Source of the DNA: Flagellimonas sp. S3867 | GTDB taxonomy: Bacteria > Bacteroidota > Bacteroidia > Flavobacteriales > Flavobacteriaceae | Length of the DNA: 64,000 nucleotides | Reading direction: 5' to 3' | Assembly: GCF_014698935.1 (NCBI RefSeq) | Contig: NZ_JACVMN010000001.1 | Coordinates: forward strand, 868,001 to 932,000 | Shown: positions 1 through 7,682 of the stretch, one piece after another | How the letters are laid out: every line of letters starts with the position of its first letter | Position numbering within the stretch: position 1 is the stretch's first letter | The notes under the pieces: model-generated | Told to the model about the DNA's origin: nothing | Databases searched by the model: none | The model's input: the letters and a program-made list of their open reading frames with translations, nothing else | Program-made: the position numbers and the translations under genes

Positions 1-192
1 ATCTCTATAGGTCCGATTGGTCCATTTGTTTTTGTTCACAAAGTCATTCAGTGAACGCTCGAGTGTCTTAAAAATCTGCTGGTTGGTCTGACTTACCTGA
101 TCTGAATTGACCGTGATGGTGCAATTCATTTCTTGGGCAAATATTGCCTGCGAAAATGATAGAAAAAAAACGACGATTAAAAGGTTACGCAT
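1..192 (-). CDS. DUF4835 family secreted protein, 5' part only
   Basis: The first 64 codons of a gene that runs off the left edge. It starts MRNLLIVVFFLSFSQAIFAQ, a clean Sec signal peptide cleaved after AQ, followed by a mature N-terminus with NCTITVNSDQVSQTNQQIFK. That opening is characteristic, from memory, of DUF4835 proteins, which in Flavobacteria follow coaBC. Its start codon overlaps the last 8 nt of coaBC, so it is translationally coupled and probably last or near last in the bamD-rpoZ-coaBC operon. Function unknown; the signal peptide implies periplasm or outer membrane. Confidence 0.75.
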   Translation of the reverse strand, partial: MRNLLIVVFFLSFSQAIFAQEMNCTITVNSDQVSQTNQQIFKTLERSLNDFVNKNKWTNRTYRD

Positions 193-1393
193 GGACTCTG
201 GCGATAATTTCTTCCCAAATATCGGAAGCCACTTCGGGCTTCGTCTTCAAACCAAACGTTTTTATATCCAAATTCTTATCAATAAAAGTAATTTTATTGG
301 TGTTTCCCCCAAAGCCTGCACCCTCGTCCTTCAAGGAATTAAGAATTATGGCATCCAAGTTTTTCCGTTGTAGTTTTCCCTTGGCGTTTTCCAGTTCATT
401 TTCGGTTTCCAAGGCGAAGCCCACTAAAAATTGAGTGGTTTTTTTCTCTCCTAATGAAAACAGGATGTCGGGATTACGTTCCAGTTCAATTTGCAAATCC
501 CCTTCCTTCTTTTTGATTTTTTCGGTGGCCACGTGTTTGGGACGGTAGTCGGCAACTGCAGCTGCGCAGATTGCAATAGCAACATCTTCATAATGTTTGA
601 GGCAAGCATCGAACATTTCTTGGGCAGAAGTTATTCTAATCAAATTGATAGTACTGTTTTCCGATACACTTAAATTGGAAGGTCCGGAAACCAAAATCAC
701 GTGCGCTCCTAATTTCGCAGCCTGTTTTGCCAATTCAAAGCCCATGGTTCCGGAAGAGCGGTTCCCCAAAAAACGGACCGGGTCAATTGCTTCGTGAGTG
801 GGGCCAGCCGTAATCAGTACCTTTTTTCCACTCAATGGAAGGTCTTTGCTTAAATCCTCTCGAAGAAATTCTACAATGGTCTCAGGTTCTGCCATCCGTC
901 CTTCTCCGTGAAGTCCACTGGCCAATTCGCCAGATTCTGCAGGAATCATGATGTTTCCAAAAGACTCCAATTTGTCAAACGATACTTTGGTCGATGGGTG
1001 CTTGTACATATCCAAATCCATAGCCGGGGCAAAATATACCGGACATTTCGCCGATAGGTATGTAGCCATTAACAGATTATCGCAGGTGCCGTGTGCCATT
1101 TTGGAAAGCGTATTGGCCGTAGCCGGAGCAACAATCATTAAATCGGCCCATAGCCCAAGTTCTACATGATTGTTCCAAGACAAACTTCCGTCTTCCTGGT
1201 TGACAAAATCTGTCAGCACCGGATTTTTGGAAAGTGTAGATAGTGTAAGGGGGGAAACAAAAGAGCTGGCACTTTGGGTCATTACTACTTTGACCTGAGC
1301 ACCAGCTTTTATCAAAAGCCTAACAAGAAACGTTGTCTTATACGCGGCGATTCCTCCTGTAATACCCAAAAGGATGTTTTTACCGCTAAGCAT
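185..1393 (-). CDS. coaBC: Bifunctional phosphopantothenoylcysteine decarboxylase / phosphopantothenate-cysteine ligase CoaBC
   Basis: 402 aa, normal length for the fused enzyme. It adds cysteine to 4'-phosphopantothenate and decarboxylates the product to 4'-phosphopantetheine in coenzyme A synthesis. The N-terminal flavodoxin-like CoaC half shows GITGGIAAYK (residues 10-19, FMN binding), the catalytic His77 in NNHVELG, APATANT (89-95) and PAMDLDMY (123-130). The CoaB half starts near 190 with GPTHEAIDPVRFLGNRSSG (197-215). In the CoaC substrate flap the usual ACG of the GRM motif reads ASG here, so the conserved cysteine is a serine (Ser159). The gene lies 3 nt after rpoZ and overlaps the DUF4835 gene by 8 nt. 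Confidence 0.95.
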   Translation of the reverse strand: MLSGKNILLGITGGIAAYKTTFLVRLLIKAGAQVKVVMTQSASSFVSPLTLSTLSKNPVLTDFVNQEDGSLSWNNHVELGLWADLMIVAPATANTLSKMAHGTCDNLLMATYLSAKCPVYFAPAMDLDMYKHPSTKVSFDKLESFGNIMIPAESGELASGLHGEGRMAEPETIVEFLREDLSKDLPLSGKKVLITAGPTHEAIDPVRFLGNRSSGTMGFELAKQAAKLGAHVILVSGPSNLSVSENSTINLIRITSAQEMFDACLKHYEDVAIAICAAAVADYRPKHVATEKIKKKEGDLQIELERNPDILFSLGEKKTTQFLVGFALETENELENAKGKLQRKNLDAIILNSLKDEGAGFGGNTNKITFIDKNLDIKTFGLKTKPEVASDIWEEIIARVHA

Positions 1394-1396
1394 TTC

Positions 1397-1723
1397 CTAG
1401 GCGTCTTTCTCTGTGTTTCTGTAATAGATTTTGTCTTCCAACCACTCCAATACCGCCAAAGCGTGTGGTTTTGGAAGTTTTTCGTAGAATTTGGAAACTT
1501 CAATCTGCTCTTTGTTTTCAAAGACCTCTTCCAAACTATCACTATAGGTTGCAAATTCTTCCAATTTTTCCAACAATTCCTTTTTAATTTCAGAATTGAT
1601 TTGGATAGCACGTTTTGAGGCTATTGAAATAGCTTCGTAAATGTTATCAGTTTTTTCATCGAACTCGTTCCTGTTATGGGTAACCGTAGAAACGGGTGCT
1701 TTGGTATTTTTCAAATCTTGCAT
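1397..1723 (-). CDS. rpoZ: DNA-directed RNA polymerase subunit omega (Bacteroidota type)
   Basis: 108 aa. The segment DEKTDNIYEAISIASKRA (about residues 22-39) is the omega signature: a helix preceding a run in which the Bacteroidota protein carries ASKRAIQIN. Omega chaperones the beta' subunit in RNA polymerase assembly. The Bacteroidota form is longer than the E. coli protein and has an acidic C-terminal half, as here. It sits between bamD (20 nt) and coaBC (3 nt), the usual neighbour order in Flavobacteria, so it is cotranscribed with both. Identification rests on the motif and on gene order. Confidence 0.85.
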   Translation of the reverse strand: MQDLKNTKAPVSTVTHNRNEFDEKTDNIYEAISIASKRAIQINSEIKKELLEKLEEFATYSDSLEEVFENKEQIEVSKFYEKLPKPHALAVLEWLEDKIYYRNTEKDA

Positions 1724-1743
1724 GGACTGCGTGTTTAAACTAT

Positions 1744-2565
1744 TTATTTGGAATTGGAATATTCTCCCAACTCCTTTTGGATTCTGCTGGATAAGTTGTC
1801 AGCTTTCTTTTTAAATTTTGTATCTGGAAAATAACGTAAGAGATTATTATATGAGGCCTGCGCATCTTCCAAACGTTCTTTTCTTTTACTCTCTACACTG
1901 TTAATGGCCAGATTAGCTGTGGCCTCTATTCGATAATATAAGGCTTCTTCTCTATAAACAGAACCAGGATTGTCAGAGATAAAATTGTCCAAAGCAGTGA
2001 TTGCAGAGACCAAAATAGGATAATTGAACTGCCCTAACTTGTTAAATTGCTTTGCAATTTCTAACTGCTTCTTCTCTTTTTTCGCGTTAAGTTCCTTGGC
2101 CATTGCATTGGCTTCATCAAAAAACTCCGATTCTGGGTATGTATTAATAAATGACTGAAGTTTTACCAACGCCTTATCGGTATCAGTTTGATCTAAAGAG
2201 AACTCTGGAGAAAGCTCATAATAGCTTTTAGCTCCCAAAAATGTAGCTTCTTGAATCTTGTCGCTCCTTGGATACGACTTTACGAAACGTTCAAATTGGT
2301 ATCCGGACAAATAGTAGTCCCTTGTTTTAAAGTACGTGTTTGCAAAAAAGAACATTACTCGTTCTCCTTGTGGCTTGCCCACATATCGTGGTGCTATTTG
2401 TTCGTAAAGTCTTTTTGCTCTTTTAAAGTCTCCTTCTTCGTAATATTTTTGGGCCAAATCATATTTGGCTTTAACATCCTCGTTTTTAAGCACTTTTTGG
2501 TACTCGTTACAAGACGAAAAGACACATGCAATTAAAAGTAATAGGAATACGGACCTCATTCTCAA
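1744..2565 (-). CDS. bamD: Outer membrane protein assembly factor BamD, lipoprotein
   Basis: 273 aa. A signal peptide ends in a lipobox, VFSSC, with lipidation at Cys19. The mature part is a string of tetratricopeptide-like helices: YDLAQKYYEEGDFKRAKRLYEQIAPRY-type repeats begin near residue 35, and SFINTYPESEFFDEA and NNLLRYFPDTKFKKKA are later repeats. BamD is the periplasm-facing lipoprotein partner of BamA in folding outer-membrane beta-barrels. ATG codons at residues 1 and 3 are both usable. A perfect -7 box lies just upstream, and the operon continues into rpoZ and coaBC. Confidence 0.9.
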   Translation of the reverse strand: MRMRSVFLLLLIACVFSSCNEYQKVLKNEDVKAKYDLAQKYYEEGDFKRAKRLYEQIAPRYVGKPQGERVMFFFANTYFKTRDYYLSGYQFERFVKSYPRSDKIQEATFLGAKSYYELSPEFSLDQTDTDKALVKLQSFINTYPESEFFDEANAMAKELNAKKEKKQLEIAKQFNKLGQFNYPILVSAITALDNFISDNPGSVYREEALYYRIEATANLAINSVESKRKERLEDAQASYNNLLRYFPDTKFKKKADNLSSRIQKELGEYSNSK

Positions 2566-2575
2566 AAATATTTTG

Positions 2576-2583
2576 CAAAATTA
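2576..2583 (-). promoter_or_regulatory. bamD operon -7 promoter element
   Basis: TAATTTTG on the minus strand, a perfect match to the Bacteroidota -7 consensus TAnnTTTG, 10 nt before the bamD ATG. No TTG was found at the matching -33 distance. The 14 bases ATCACTAATTTTGC around it are identical to those of the rpsF promoter at 47.7 kb. Confidence 0.5.
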
Positions 2584-2676
2584 GTGATTATCACCGGATA
2601 TAAAAAATGGAATAATAACCGAAAATAAGGGCAAGATTACGCATCCGCTAAGGTTTTGGCGAACATTTAACACCCC

Positions 2677-3567
2677 TTAGGCATAAACCTTATTAAACGA
2701 CTTCAAAAAATCGGCAATTCTGGTCTTCAATTGTTGGGTCGCCTGTACCAAGGGCAATCGAACCACCCCTGAGCAAATTCCCAAGGTCTCAAATATACTT
2801 TTGATTCCTGCGGGATTCCCTTCCTCAAAAATCAATTGCATAACAGGTTGCAAGGCATGATGCATTTTATAAGCTTCATCGGAGCTATTATTGATACCCA
2901 ATTGTATCATCTTGGAGAATGATACAGGCAGACCTTGTCCCAAAACAGAAATAACGCCGGACCCACCGGCCAAAACGGTTGGCAAAGCAGTAAAGTCATC
3001 TCCAGAAATCACCATAAAATCTTCGGGCTTATCCTTTATGATCTTATCAATTTGAATCATATCTCCACAAGCTTCCTTAATAGCAACAACATTGTCAAAA
3101 TCTTGTGCCAAGCGTAAGGTGGTCTCAGGCAACATATTGCTCCCTGTTCGTGCGGGAACATTGTACATAATTATTGGCTTGGGAGACGCTTTGGAAATGG
3201 CCTTAAAATGTTGGTAAATACCCTCTTGTGTAGGTCTATTATAATACGGTGACACAGATAGAATACCGTCAAAATCGGACAAGTCCGTTTGAGAAACTTC
3301 TTCAACAACAGCAGCGGTATTATTTCCTCCTATTCCAAGCACCAATGGTAATCTACCGGCATTCGCCCGCACAATAACATCAATAACCAATTGCTTATCT
3401 GCTTTGGAAAGGGTTGCTGATTCAGCCGTGGTACCAAGCGCTACTAAATAATCAATCCCGCCCTCTATGCAGTGCTCAACGACGCGCTCCAAAGCGGACA
3501 CATCTACTGAAAAATCTTTATCAAAAGGTGTTACCAAAGCAACTCCTGTACCCTTAAATTGTTCCAT
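2677..3567 (-). CDS. dapA: 4-hydroxy-tetrahydrodipicolinate synthase DapA
   Basis: 296 aa, full length for the class I aldolase family. It condenses pyruvate with aspartate semialdehyde, the first committed step to diaminopimelate and lysine. Visible active site: Thr46-Thr47 in GTTAES (45-50), Tyr135 in MYNVPARTG, and Schiff-base Lys164 in [23 protein letters not shown] (106-121) is also typical. Its ATG overlaps the stop of the upstream DUF6913 gene by one base (TAATG), so the two are coupled. dapF lies 19 kb away in this window, so the pathway is dispersed. Confidence 0.97.
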   Translation of the reverse strand: MEQFKGTGVALVTPFDKDFSVDVSALERVVEHCIEGGIDYLVALGTTAESATLSKADKQLVIDVIVRANAGRLPLVLGIGGNNTAAVVEEVSQTDLSDFDGILSVSPYYNRPTQEGIYQHFKAISKASPKPIIMYNVPARTGSNMLPETTLRLAQDFDNVVAIKEACGDMIQIDKIIKDKPEDFMVISGDDFTALPTVLAGGSGVISVLGQGLPVSFSKMIQLGINNSSDEAYKMHHALQPVMQLIFEEGNPAGIKSIFETLGICSGVVRLPLVQATQQLKTRIADFLKSFNKVYA

Positions 3568-4100
3568 TACAACTCTTTTAAAACCTTCAAATACTTTTTT
3601 AGTTCACTTTTAAACATCTTAAAATTGGCTAGGTCGGTATTTAGGATCAAGTCGTTGATTTTTGGATCCAAGGTTCCAAAACCCACTTTCAATCTTGCCG
3701 AGGTTTTCACCGAAAGCAACTTCATCATTAAATTATCCTCTTCGTAGTAGTTGATCAACATATCATATTCCCTTCCCAAGAACTCCAGCACATATCCATT
3801 TTCAATTACACCTTTCCATCCCAGGTCCTTATCGGAAAAAATTTGGATGGCGTAGGGGGAGTTCTTGTCATATTCCCGCTTATAACCAATGATTTTTATG
3901 GCATTGGGCCTGAGCGAATAATCGTCGATTAGTTCATAGAACACCTCTGCATTCTGAAAATTATCAACATCAACAATACAACCAATACTGGTAATCCCTT
4001 GGTCCCTAGCGACCGTTTGGGGAGGATTTTCCAATGCCTCCCTTAAATATTTAAGACCTGATTTAACCTTAAATTTATCCTGGAACCCTTTTAAAAACAT
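3567..4100 (-). CDS. Conserved flavobacterial protein (DUF6913-like), coupled to dapA
   Basis: 177 aa, no signal peptide or membrane segment, so cytoplasmic. It matches, from memory, the DUF6913 family that sits next to dapA in Flavobacteriaceae; no function is known to me. Visible features: a basic N-terminus ([22 protein letters not shown]), a central alpha/beta region with [11 protein letters not shown] and [19 protein letters not shown], and a lysine-rich C-terminal helix. The TAATG overlap with dapA makes it the leader gene of that operon. A role in lysine or cell-wall supply would be inference from position only. Confidence 0.7.
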   Translation of the reverse strand: MFLKGFQDKFKVKSGLKYLREALENPPQTVARDQGITSIGCIVDVDNFQNAEVFYELIDDYSLRPNAIKIIGYKREYDKNSPYAIQIFSDKDLGWKGVIENGYVLEFLGREYDMLINYYEEDNLMMKLLSVKTSARLKVGFGTLDPKINDLILNTDLANFKMFKSELKKYLKVLKEL

Positions 4101-4118
4101 ATTTTTTATGCATTTTTA

Positions 4119-4126
4119 CAAAGGTA
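4119..4126 (-). promoter_or_regulatory. -7 promoter element of the DUF6913-dapA operon
   Basis: TACCTTTG on the minus strand, a perfect TAnnTTTG, 18 nt before the DUF6913 ATG. It lies just inside the longest possible reading frame of the divergent plus-strand gene, which supports a start for that gene further downstream than its first ATG (4108). Confidence 0.5.
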
Positions 4127-4161
4127 ATTATTCCATAAGATTACAAGACAAAGATAAGCAC

Positions 4162-4929
4162 GTGTATATTTTAAAATTAAAACAATTTGTTGCATTCGTA
4201 ACTTTTTGTTTGTTCCTCTCCTGTCAGCAAGAGAAAGGACAGCTTTCAAAAATTCAAGGGAAACAGCTAAAAATTGATTCGAGTTTAACCGCTGTGGATT
4301 CTATTTCGGATTATATAGCGCCGTTCAAGAATCGAATTAATGAGGTTTTGGACAGCACCCTGGCCTATGCTCCCGAGACGATTCCTCTTGACGATGCGAA
4401 GCACAATACTTCCATGGGGAATTTAATGGCCGATATTGTTCTTGCCGAGACCGTTCCACTTTTTAAAAAGCAAACAGGTAAGGATTTGGATTTTGTGGTT
4501 TTAAATAGAGGTGGCATCCGCACCATTATTTCCAAAGGAAATGTGTCCGCGAGAAATGCTTTTGAGGTCATGCCCTTTGAAAATTATATTTCTGTTGTTG
4601 AATTAAACGGGGTAGCCGTTAGAGAACTTATCTCCTTTTTGGTAAATGCGTCCAAAGCACACCCCATTGCCGGTATGCAAATAATTCTTGACAAGAATGG
4701 AAATTTGGAGTCCGTGGATATCCAGGGAAGTCCGTTTGATGAAACACGAAATTATTTTGTGGCCACTTCCGACTATTTGGTTCAGGGAGGGCCCAGTATC
4801 GGGTTTTTCAATGATATGGTAAGTGTGACCGATACGGGCTATTTGTTGCGCAATGCCATTATTGACCATTTAAAAAAAATAGACACGGTAAGAGCATCGG
4901 TGGATGATAGATTTATTGAACTCAAGTAA
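4162..4929 (+). CDS. 5'-nucleotidase C-terminal domain lipoprotein
   Basis: 255 aa from a GTG start. It holds only the C-terminal, substrate-binding domain of the UshA/5'-nucleotidase family: NTSMGNLMADIV, DFVVLNRGGIRT and the later NYFVATSDYLVQGG are the diagnostic blocks. An N-terminal hydrophobic segment ends in FLSC, a lipobox with Cys21. An ATG at 4108 is in frame but would leave 7 nt to the divergent gene and would cover its promoter, so 4162 is preferred. The stop abuts the next ATG (TAAATG); that gene encodes the missing metallophosphatase domain, so the pair likely forms one periplasmic enzyme. Confidence 0.8.
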   Translation: MYILKLKQFVAFVTFCLFLSCQQEKGQLSKIQGKQLKIDSSLTAVDSISDYIAPFKNRINEVLDSTLAYAPETIPLDDAKHNTSMGNLMADIVLAETVPLFKKQTGKDLDFVVLNRGGIRTIISKGNVSARNAFEVMPFENYISVVELNGVAVRELISFLVNASKAHPIAGMQIILDKNGNLESVDIQGSPFDETRNYFVATSDYLVQGGPSIGFFNDMVSVTDTGYLLRNAIIDHLKKIDTVRASVDDRFIELK

Positions 4930-5841
4930 ATGAAAAGACGGGATTTTTTACGAAATACAGCAGCTACCTCAACTTTTATAGGTTTGGGCGGATTGAGTTT
5001 GAACTCCTGCAAGGGATTTGGTTCTCGCCAAATTACCATCTTGCACACCAATGATGTGCATAGTCATATAGACCCCTTCCCAACCACACACTCACAATAC
5101 GCAAACCTGGGTGGTGTGGCCCGAAGGGCCAGCTTGGTGGAACAGATACGAAACGAGAATCCCAATACTTTACTTTTTGATGCAGGCGATATTTTTCAGG
5201 GCACCCCCTATTTCAACTTTTATGGCGGTGAATTGGAATTTAAACTGATGAGTAAGCTTAAATATGATGCGGCAACCATCGGAAATCATGATTTTGACAA
5301 CGGCATCGATGGTTTATTGGCTCAAGTACCCAATGCCACCTTTGAACTGCTTTCTGCCAATTATGATTTTAAAAACACCGTAATGAACGGTTTTGTGAAG
5401 CCATATAGAACCTATCTTTTGGATGGAATCAAAATCGGAGTGTACGGCATCGGAATTAAGCTGGACGGTTTGGTCACCCAACGACTTTATAAGGAAACGG
5501 AATACCTAAACCCTTTTGAAATTGCCTTGGACACGGAACGATTGTTGAAAGAAGAGGAAAAATGTGACCTTATTATTTGCCTTTCCCATTTGGGATACGA
5601 CTATCAAAATCCTGAAAGAGCTTCGGATACACAACTGGCCCAACAAACCCATCATACCGATTTAATTATTGGAGGTCACACCCATACTTTTTTAGATAAA
5701 CCTGATGTGCGCACCAACCAACAAGGAAATTCAGTATTGGTAAATCAGGTTGGTGCCTTTGGCCTTAATTTAGGTCGGATAGATTTTTATTTTGATTCGG
5801 ATAAAAATGCCTCGGCCAATGGGGTGAGTATTGCCGTTTAA
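4930..5841 (+). CDS. Periplasmic metallophosphatase (5'-nucleotidase N-terminal domain)
   Basis: 303 aa. Calcineurin-like phosphoesterase domain with the two-metal site: D42 and H44 in HTNDVHSH, D87 in DAGDIFQG, N119-H120 in GNHDFD, H220 in SHLG and GGHTHT (248-253). The N-terminus KRRDFLRNTAATSTF is a twin-arginine-type signal, followed by a possible lipobox (LNSC, Cys27). It lacks the C-terminal nucleotide-binding domain of UshA, which is supplied by the gene directly upstream with no intergenic base. Probable role: scavenging phosphate and nucleosides from nucleotides in the periplasm. The exact substrate cannot be read from the sequence. Confidence 0.88.
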   Translation: MKRRDFLRNTAATSTFIGLGGLSLNSCKGFGSRQITILHTNDVHSHIDPFPTTHSQYANLGGVARRASLVEQIRNENPNTLLFDAGDIFQGTPYFNFYGGELEFKLMSKLKYDAATIGNHDFDNGIDGLLAQVPNATFELLSANYDFKNTVMNGFVKPYRTYLLDGIKIGVYGIGIKLDGLVTQRLYKETEYLNPFEIALDTERLLKEEEKCDLIICLSHLGYDYQNPERASDTQLAQQTHHTDLIIGGHTHTFLDKPDVRTNQQGNSVLVNQVGAFGLNLGRIDFYFDSDKNASANGVSIAV

Positions 5842-6003
5842 GTAGATCAACGCATTTTTATAGCATCCTTCTTTTTCTATTCGCAACTATTCCATCCGGG
5901 ATTTTGTCGGAATTTACGTATATTTAAACCTATCTCCCCCTGTTGTTGGAATGCCTCCAATAGTATCTATTTCAATCAATTCTAAAAACGCAAAACTAAC
6001 ATC

Positions 6004-7551
6004 ATGGTACACACTTATGTAGATCTAGCACCCAAGGGAAAACCGGTTTACCTATACACTTTTGATGAAGACGATCAGGAATTAAAAAAAGCCAAACAAG
6101 TGCTTTGGGGAGACTGGTTAAAAGTTGATGAAGGGCATGATTATACCCAGGTCGGACCTGGATGGACTGCCATTATTTGGGCTCCAAAGACCAAGAAAAT
6201 AATCTATTACATCAAAACTGAACACACTTCGAACCAAAGACCGCTTGAAATTATATTTCTGGATGTTGGCCAGGGCGATGGAGCAGTTTTAATAACTCCT
6301 GAAGATGGGGCCAAGGAAAAGATTATGGTTATTGATGCCGGTGAAGGTCATAATATGTCCACTTTTTTAAATGGACGGTTTAAGGCCTATCGAGGCTTTG
6401 ATTTTGAGGCTGCCGTTATCACCCATCCAGACAAAGACCATTATTTGGGTTTTAAGGACATATTTGCCGATCATGATATTGGTTTCAAGACGATTTATCA
6501 AAATGGTTTGGTGGAGCGCCCCGTTACGGGAACATTTGAAAAGTTGGGCGGGGTTACCGAAGATGGTAATACAGGGGTGTTTTATATTAAAGACCTTGCC
6601 ACTGAAAAGGCTCACATTGTAACACATTTTAGCGACGATTCAACGTTCGGTAAAAAAGTGTTTCCGCCTGTAATGTTCAATGCACTTAACAATCCAAAAA
6701 TTCAAGATTTTAAAATGCTTTCCATCGACCCTGATCATAGTGTTCACAGAAATGGAAGGGCCTATATGCCGGGTTTTCACCCCGTACCCTCCAAAAAATA
6801 TAGTATTGAAGTATTGGGCCCCGTTGTAGAATACGATGCCAACGACAATCCCCAATTAAAAAGGATAAGTAGCAACTATGGAAAAACAAAAAATGGACAT
6901 TCAATAATATTAAGATTGCATTTTGGCAAATACAAAGTGCTTTTTGGAGGAGACCTCAACGTTCCGGCAGAAAAATATTTGTTGACCCATTATTCGGATT
7001 TGGATTCCTTTCCTTCCAAAAGCAATCCCAATTATCAAACCATGCTGGATGAGAGTTCAAAATGGTTTAAATCAGAAATTATGAAGGTGTGTCACCACGG
7101 TTCCGAAAAAGTCACCGATGAGTTTATGAAAGTGGTAAACCCTGCCTGTTTTGTTATTTCATCTGGCGATGAAGAAGGACATGTACACCCCCGACCCGAC
7201 CTATTGGGAAGGTTAGGAAAGTTCGGACGGGGAAAATCTCCCGTGATTCTTTCAACAGAACTTCAACGATCCACCCGGGAAAACGAAGATCAAGAAAAAG
7301 TGGAGGAATTAAAAAATCATATTGACGAATTGATTGACACCGCACAACCAGAAGAAGATTTTGTGGATTCTATTAAAGATAAGATCTCACATCTTGGCCG
7401 GACCAATGTAGATGTTTATGGCGCCGTTTACCTAAAAACAGATGGGGAAAGACTTATTACAGCATTTAAATTTGAAGAGCAATCCGATAAGAAGAAATGG
7501 TTTTACTACGAATATAAAATTGATGATGATGGAGAATTGCATTTATGTTAA
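6004..7551 (+). CDS. Large standalone MBL-fold (ComEC-like) metallohydrolase
   Basis: 515 aa, no signal peptide, so cytoplasmic. Residues 1-80 form a Trp/Tyr-rich N-terminal module I do not recognise. From 82 the metallo-beta-lactamase fold begins: FLDVGQGDG (86-93), THPDKDHYLG (140-149, H141, D145, H146), HSIILRLHFGKYKVLFGGDL ending at D318, CHHGS (363-367) and HVHPRPD (393-399). This LDVGQGD/HPDKDH/HHGS series matches the nuclease-like domain of ComEC and its standalone relatives. No ComEC membrane part is present. Residues about 425-515 are an extra charged C-terminal region. It stands alone, 162 nt after the phosphatase gene; substrate unknown. Confidence 0.75.
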   Translation: MVHTYVDLAPKGKPVYLYTFDEDDQELKKAKQVLWGDWLKVDEGHDYTQVGPGWTAIIWAPKTKKIIYYIKTEHTSNQRPLEIIFLDVGQGDGAVLITPEDGAKEKIMVIDAGEGHNMSTFLNGRFKAYRGFDFEAAVITHPDKDHYLGFKDIFADHDIGFKTIYQNGLVERPVTGTFEKLGGVTEDGNTGVFYIKDLATEKAHIVTHFSDDSTFGKKVFPPVMFNALNNPKIQDFKMLSIDPDHSVHRNGRAYMPGFHPVPSKKYSIEVLGPVVEYDANDNPQLKRISSNYGKTKNGHSIILRLHFGKYKVLFGGDLNVPAEKYLLTHYSDLDSFPSKSNPNYQTMLDESSKWFKSEIMKVCHHGSEKVTDEFMKVVNPACFVISSGDEEGHVHPRPDLLGRLGKFGRGKSPVILSTELQRSTRENEDQEKVEELKNHIDELIDTAQPEEDFVDSIKDKISHLGRTNVDVYGAVYLKTDGERLITAFKFEEQSDKKKWFYYEYKIDDDGELHLC

Positions 7552-7621
7552 AAACCAATAAGCCGCTTTTTAATGCATTTCAACGATGAAATCTCATTGT
7601 TCAGAAAAAATGAATCGAATA

Positions 7622-7655
7622 TTTGTTAATATTTTAACAATTTTTGTATTTTACG
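7622..7655 (+). promoter_or_regulatory. Probable promoter of the secreted protease gene
   Basis: TTTG at 7622-7625, a 21-nt spacer, then TATTTTAC from 7647, a partial match to TAnnTTTG. Transcription would begin near 7660, giving a short leader before the ATG at 7683. The TTTG and the spacing fit the Bacteroidota consensus; the -7 box is degenerate. Confidence 0.4.
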
Positions 7656-7682
7656 TGCGAACCTTAACACAAACATAACTAT

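Noticed and set aside
6004..7551. Defence-system role for the MBL protein.
   Set aside because: No partner typical of defence operons (kinase, protease, nuclease, toxin or ATPase) is adjacent, and the flanks are ordinary metabolic genes.
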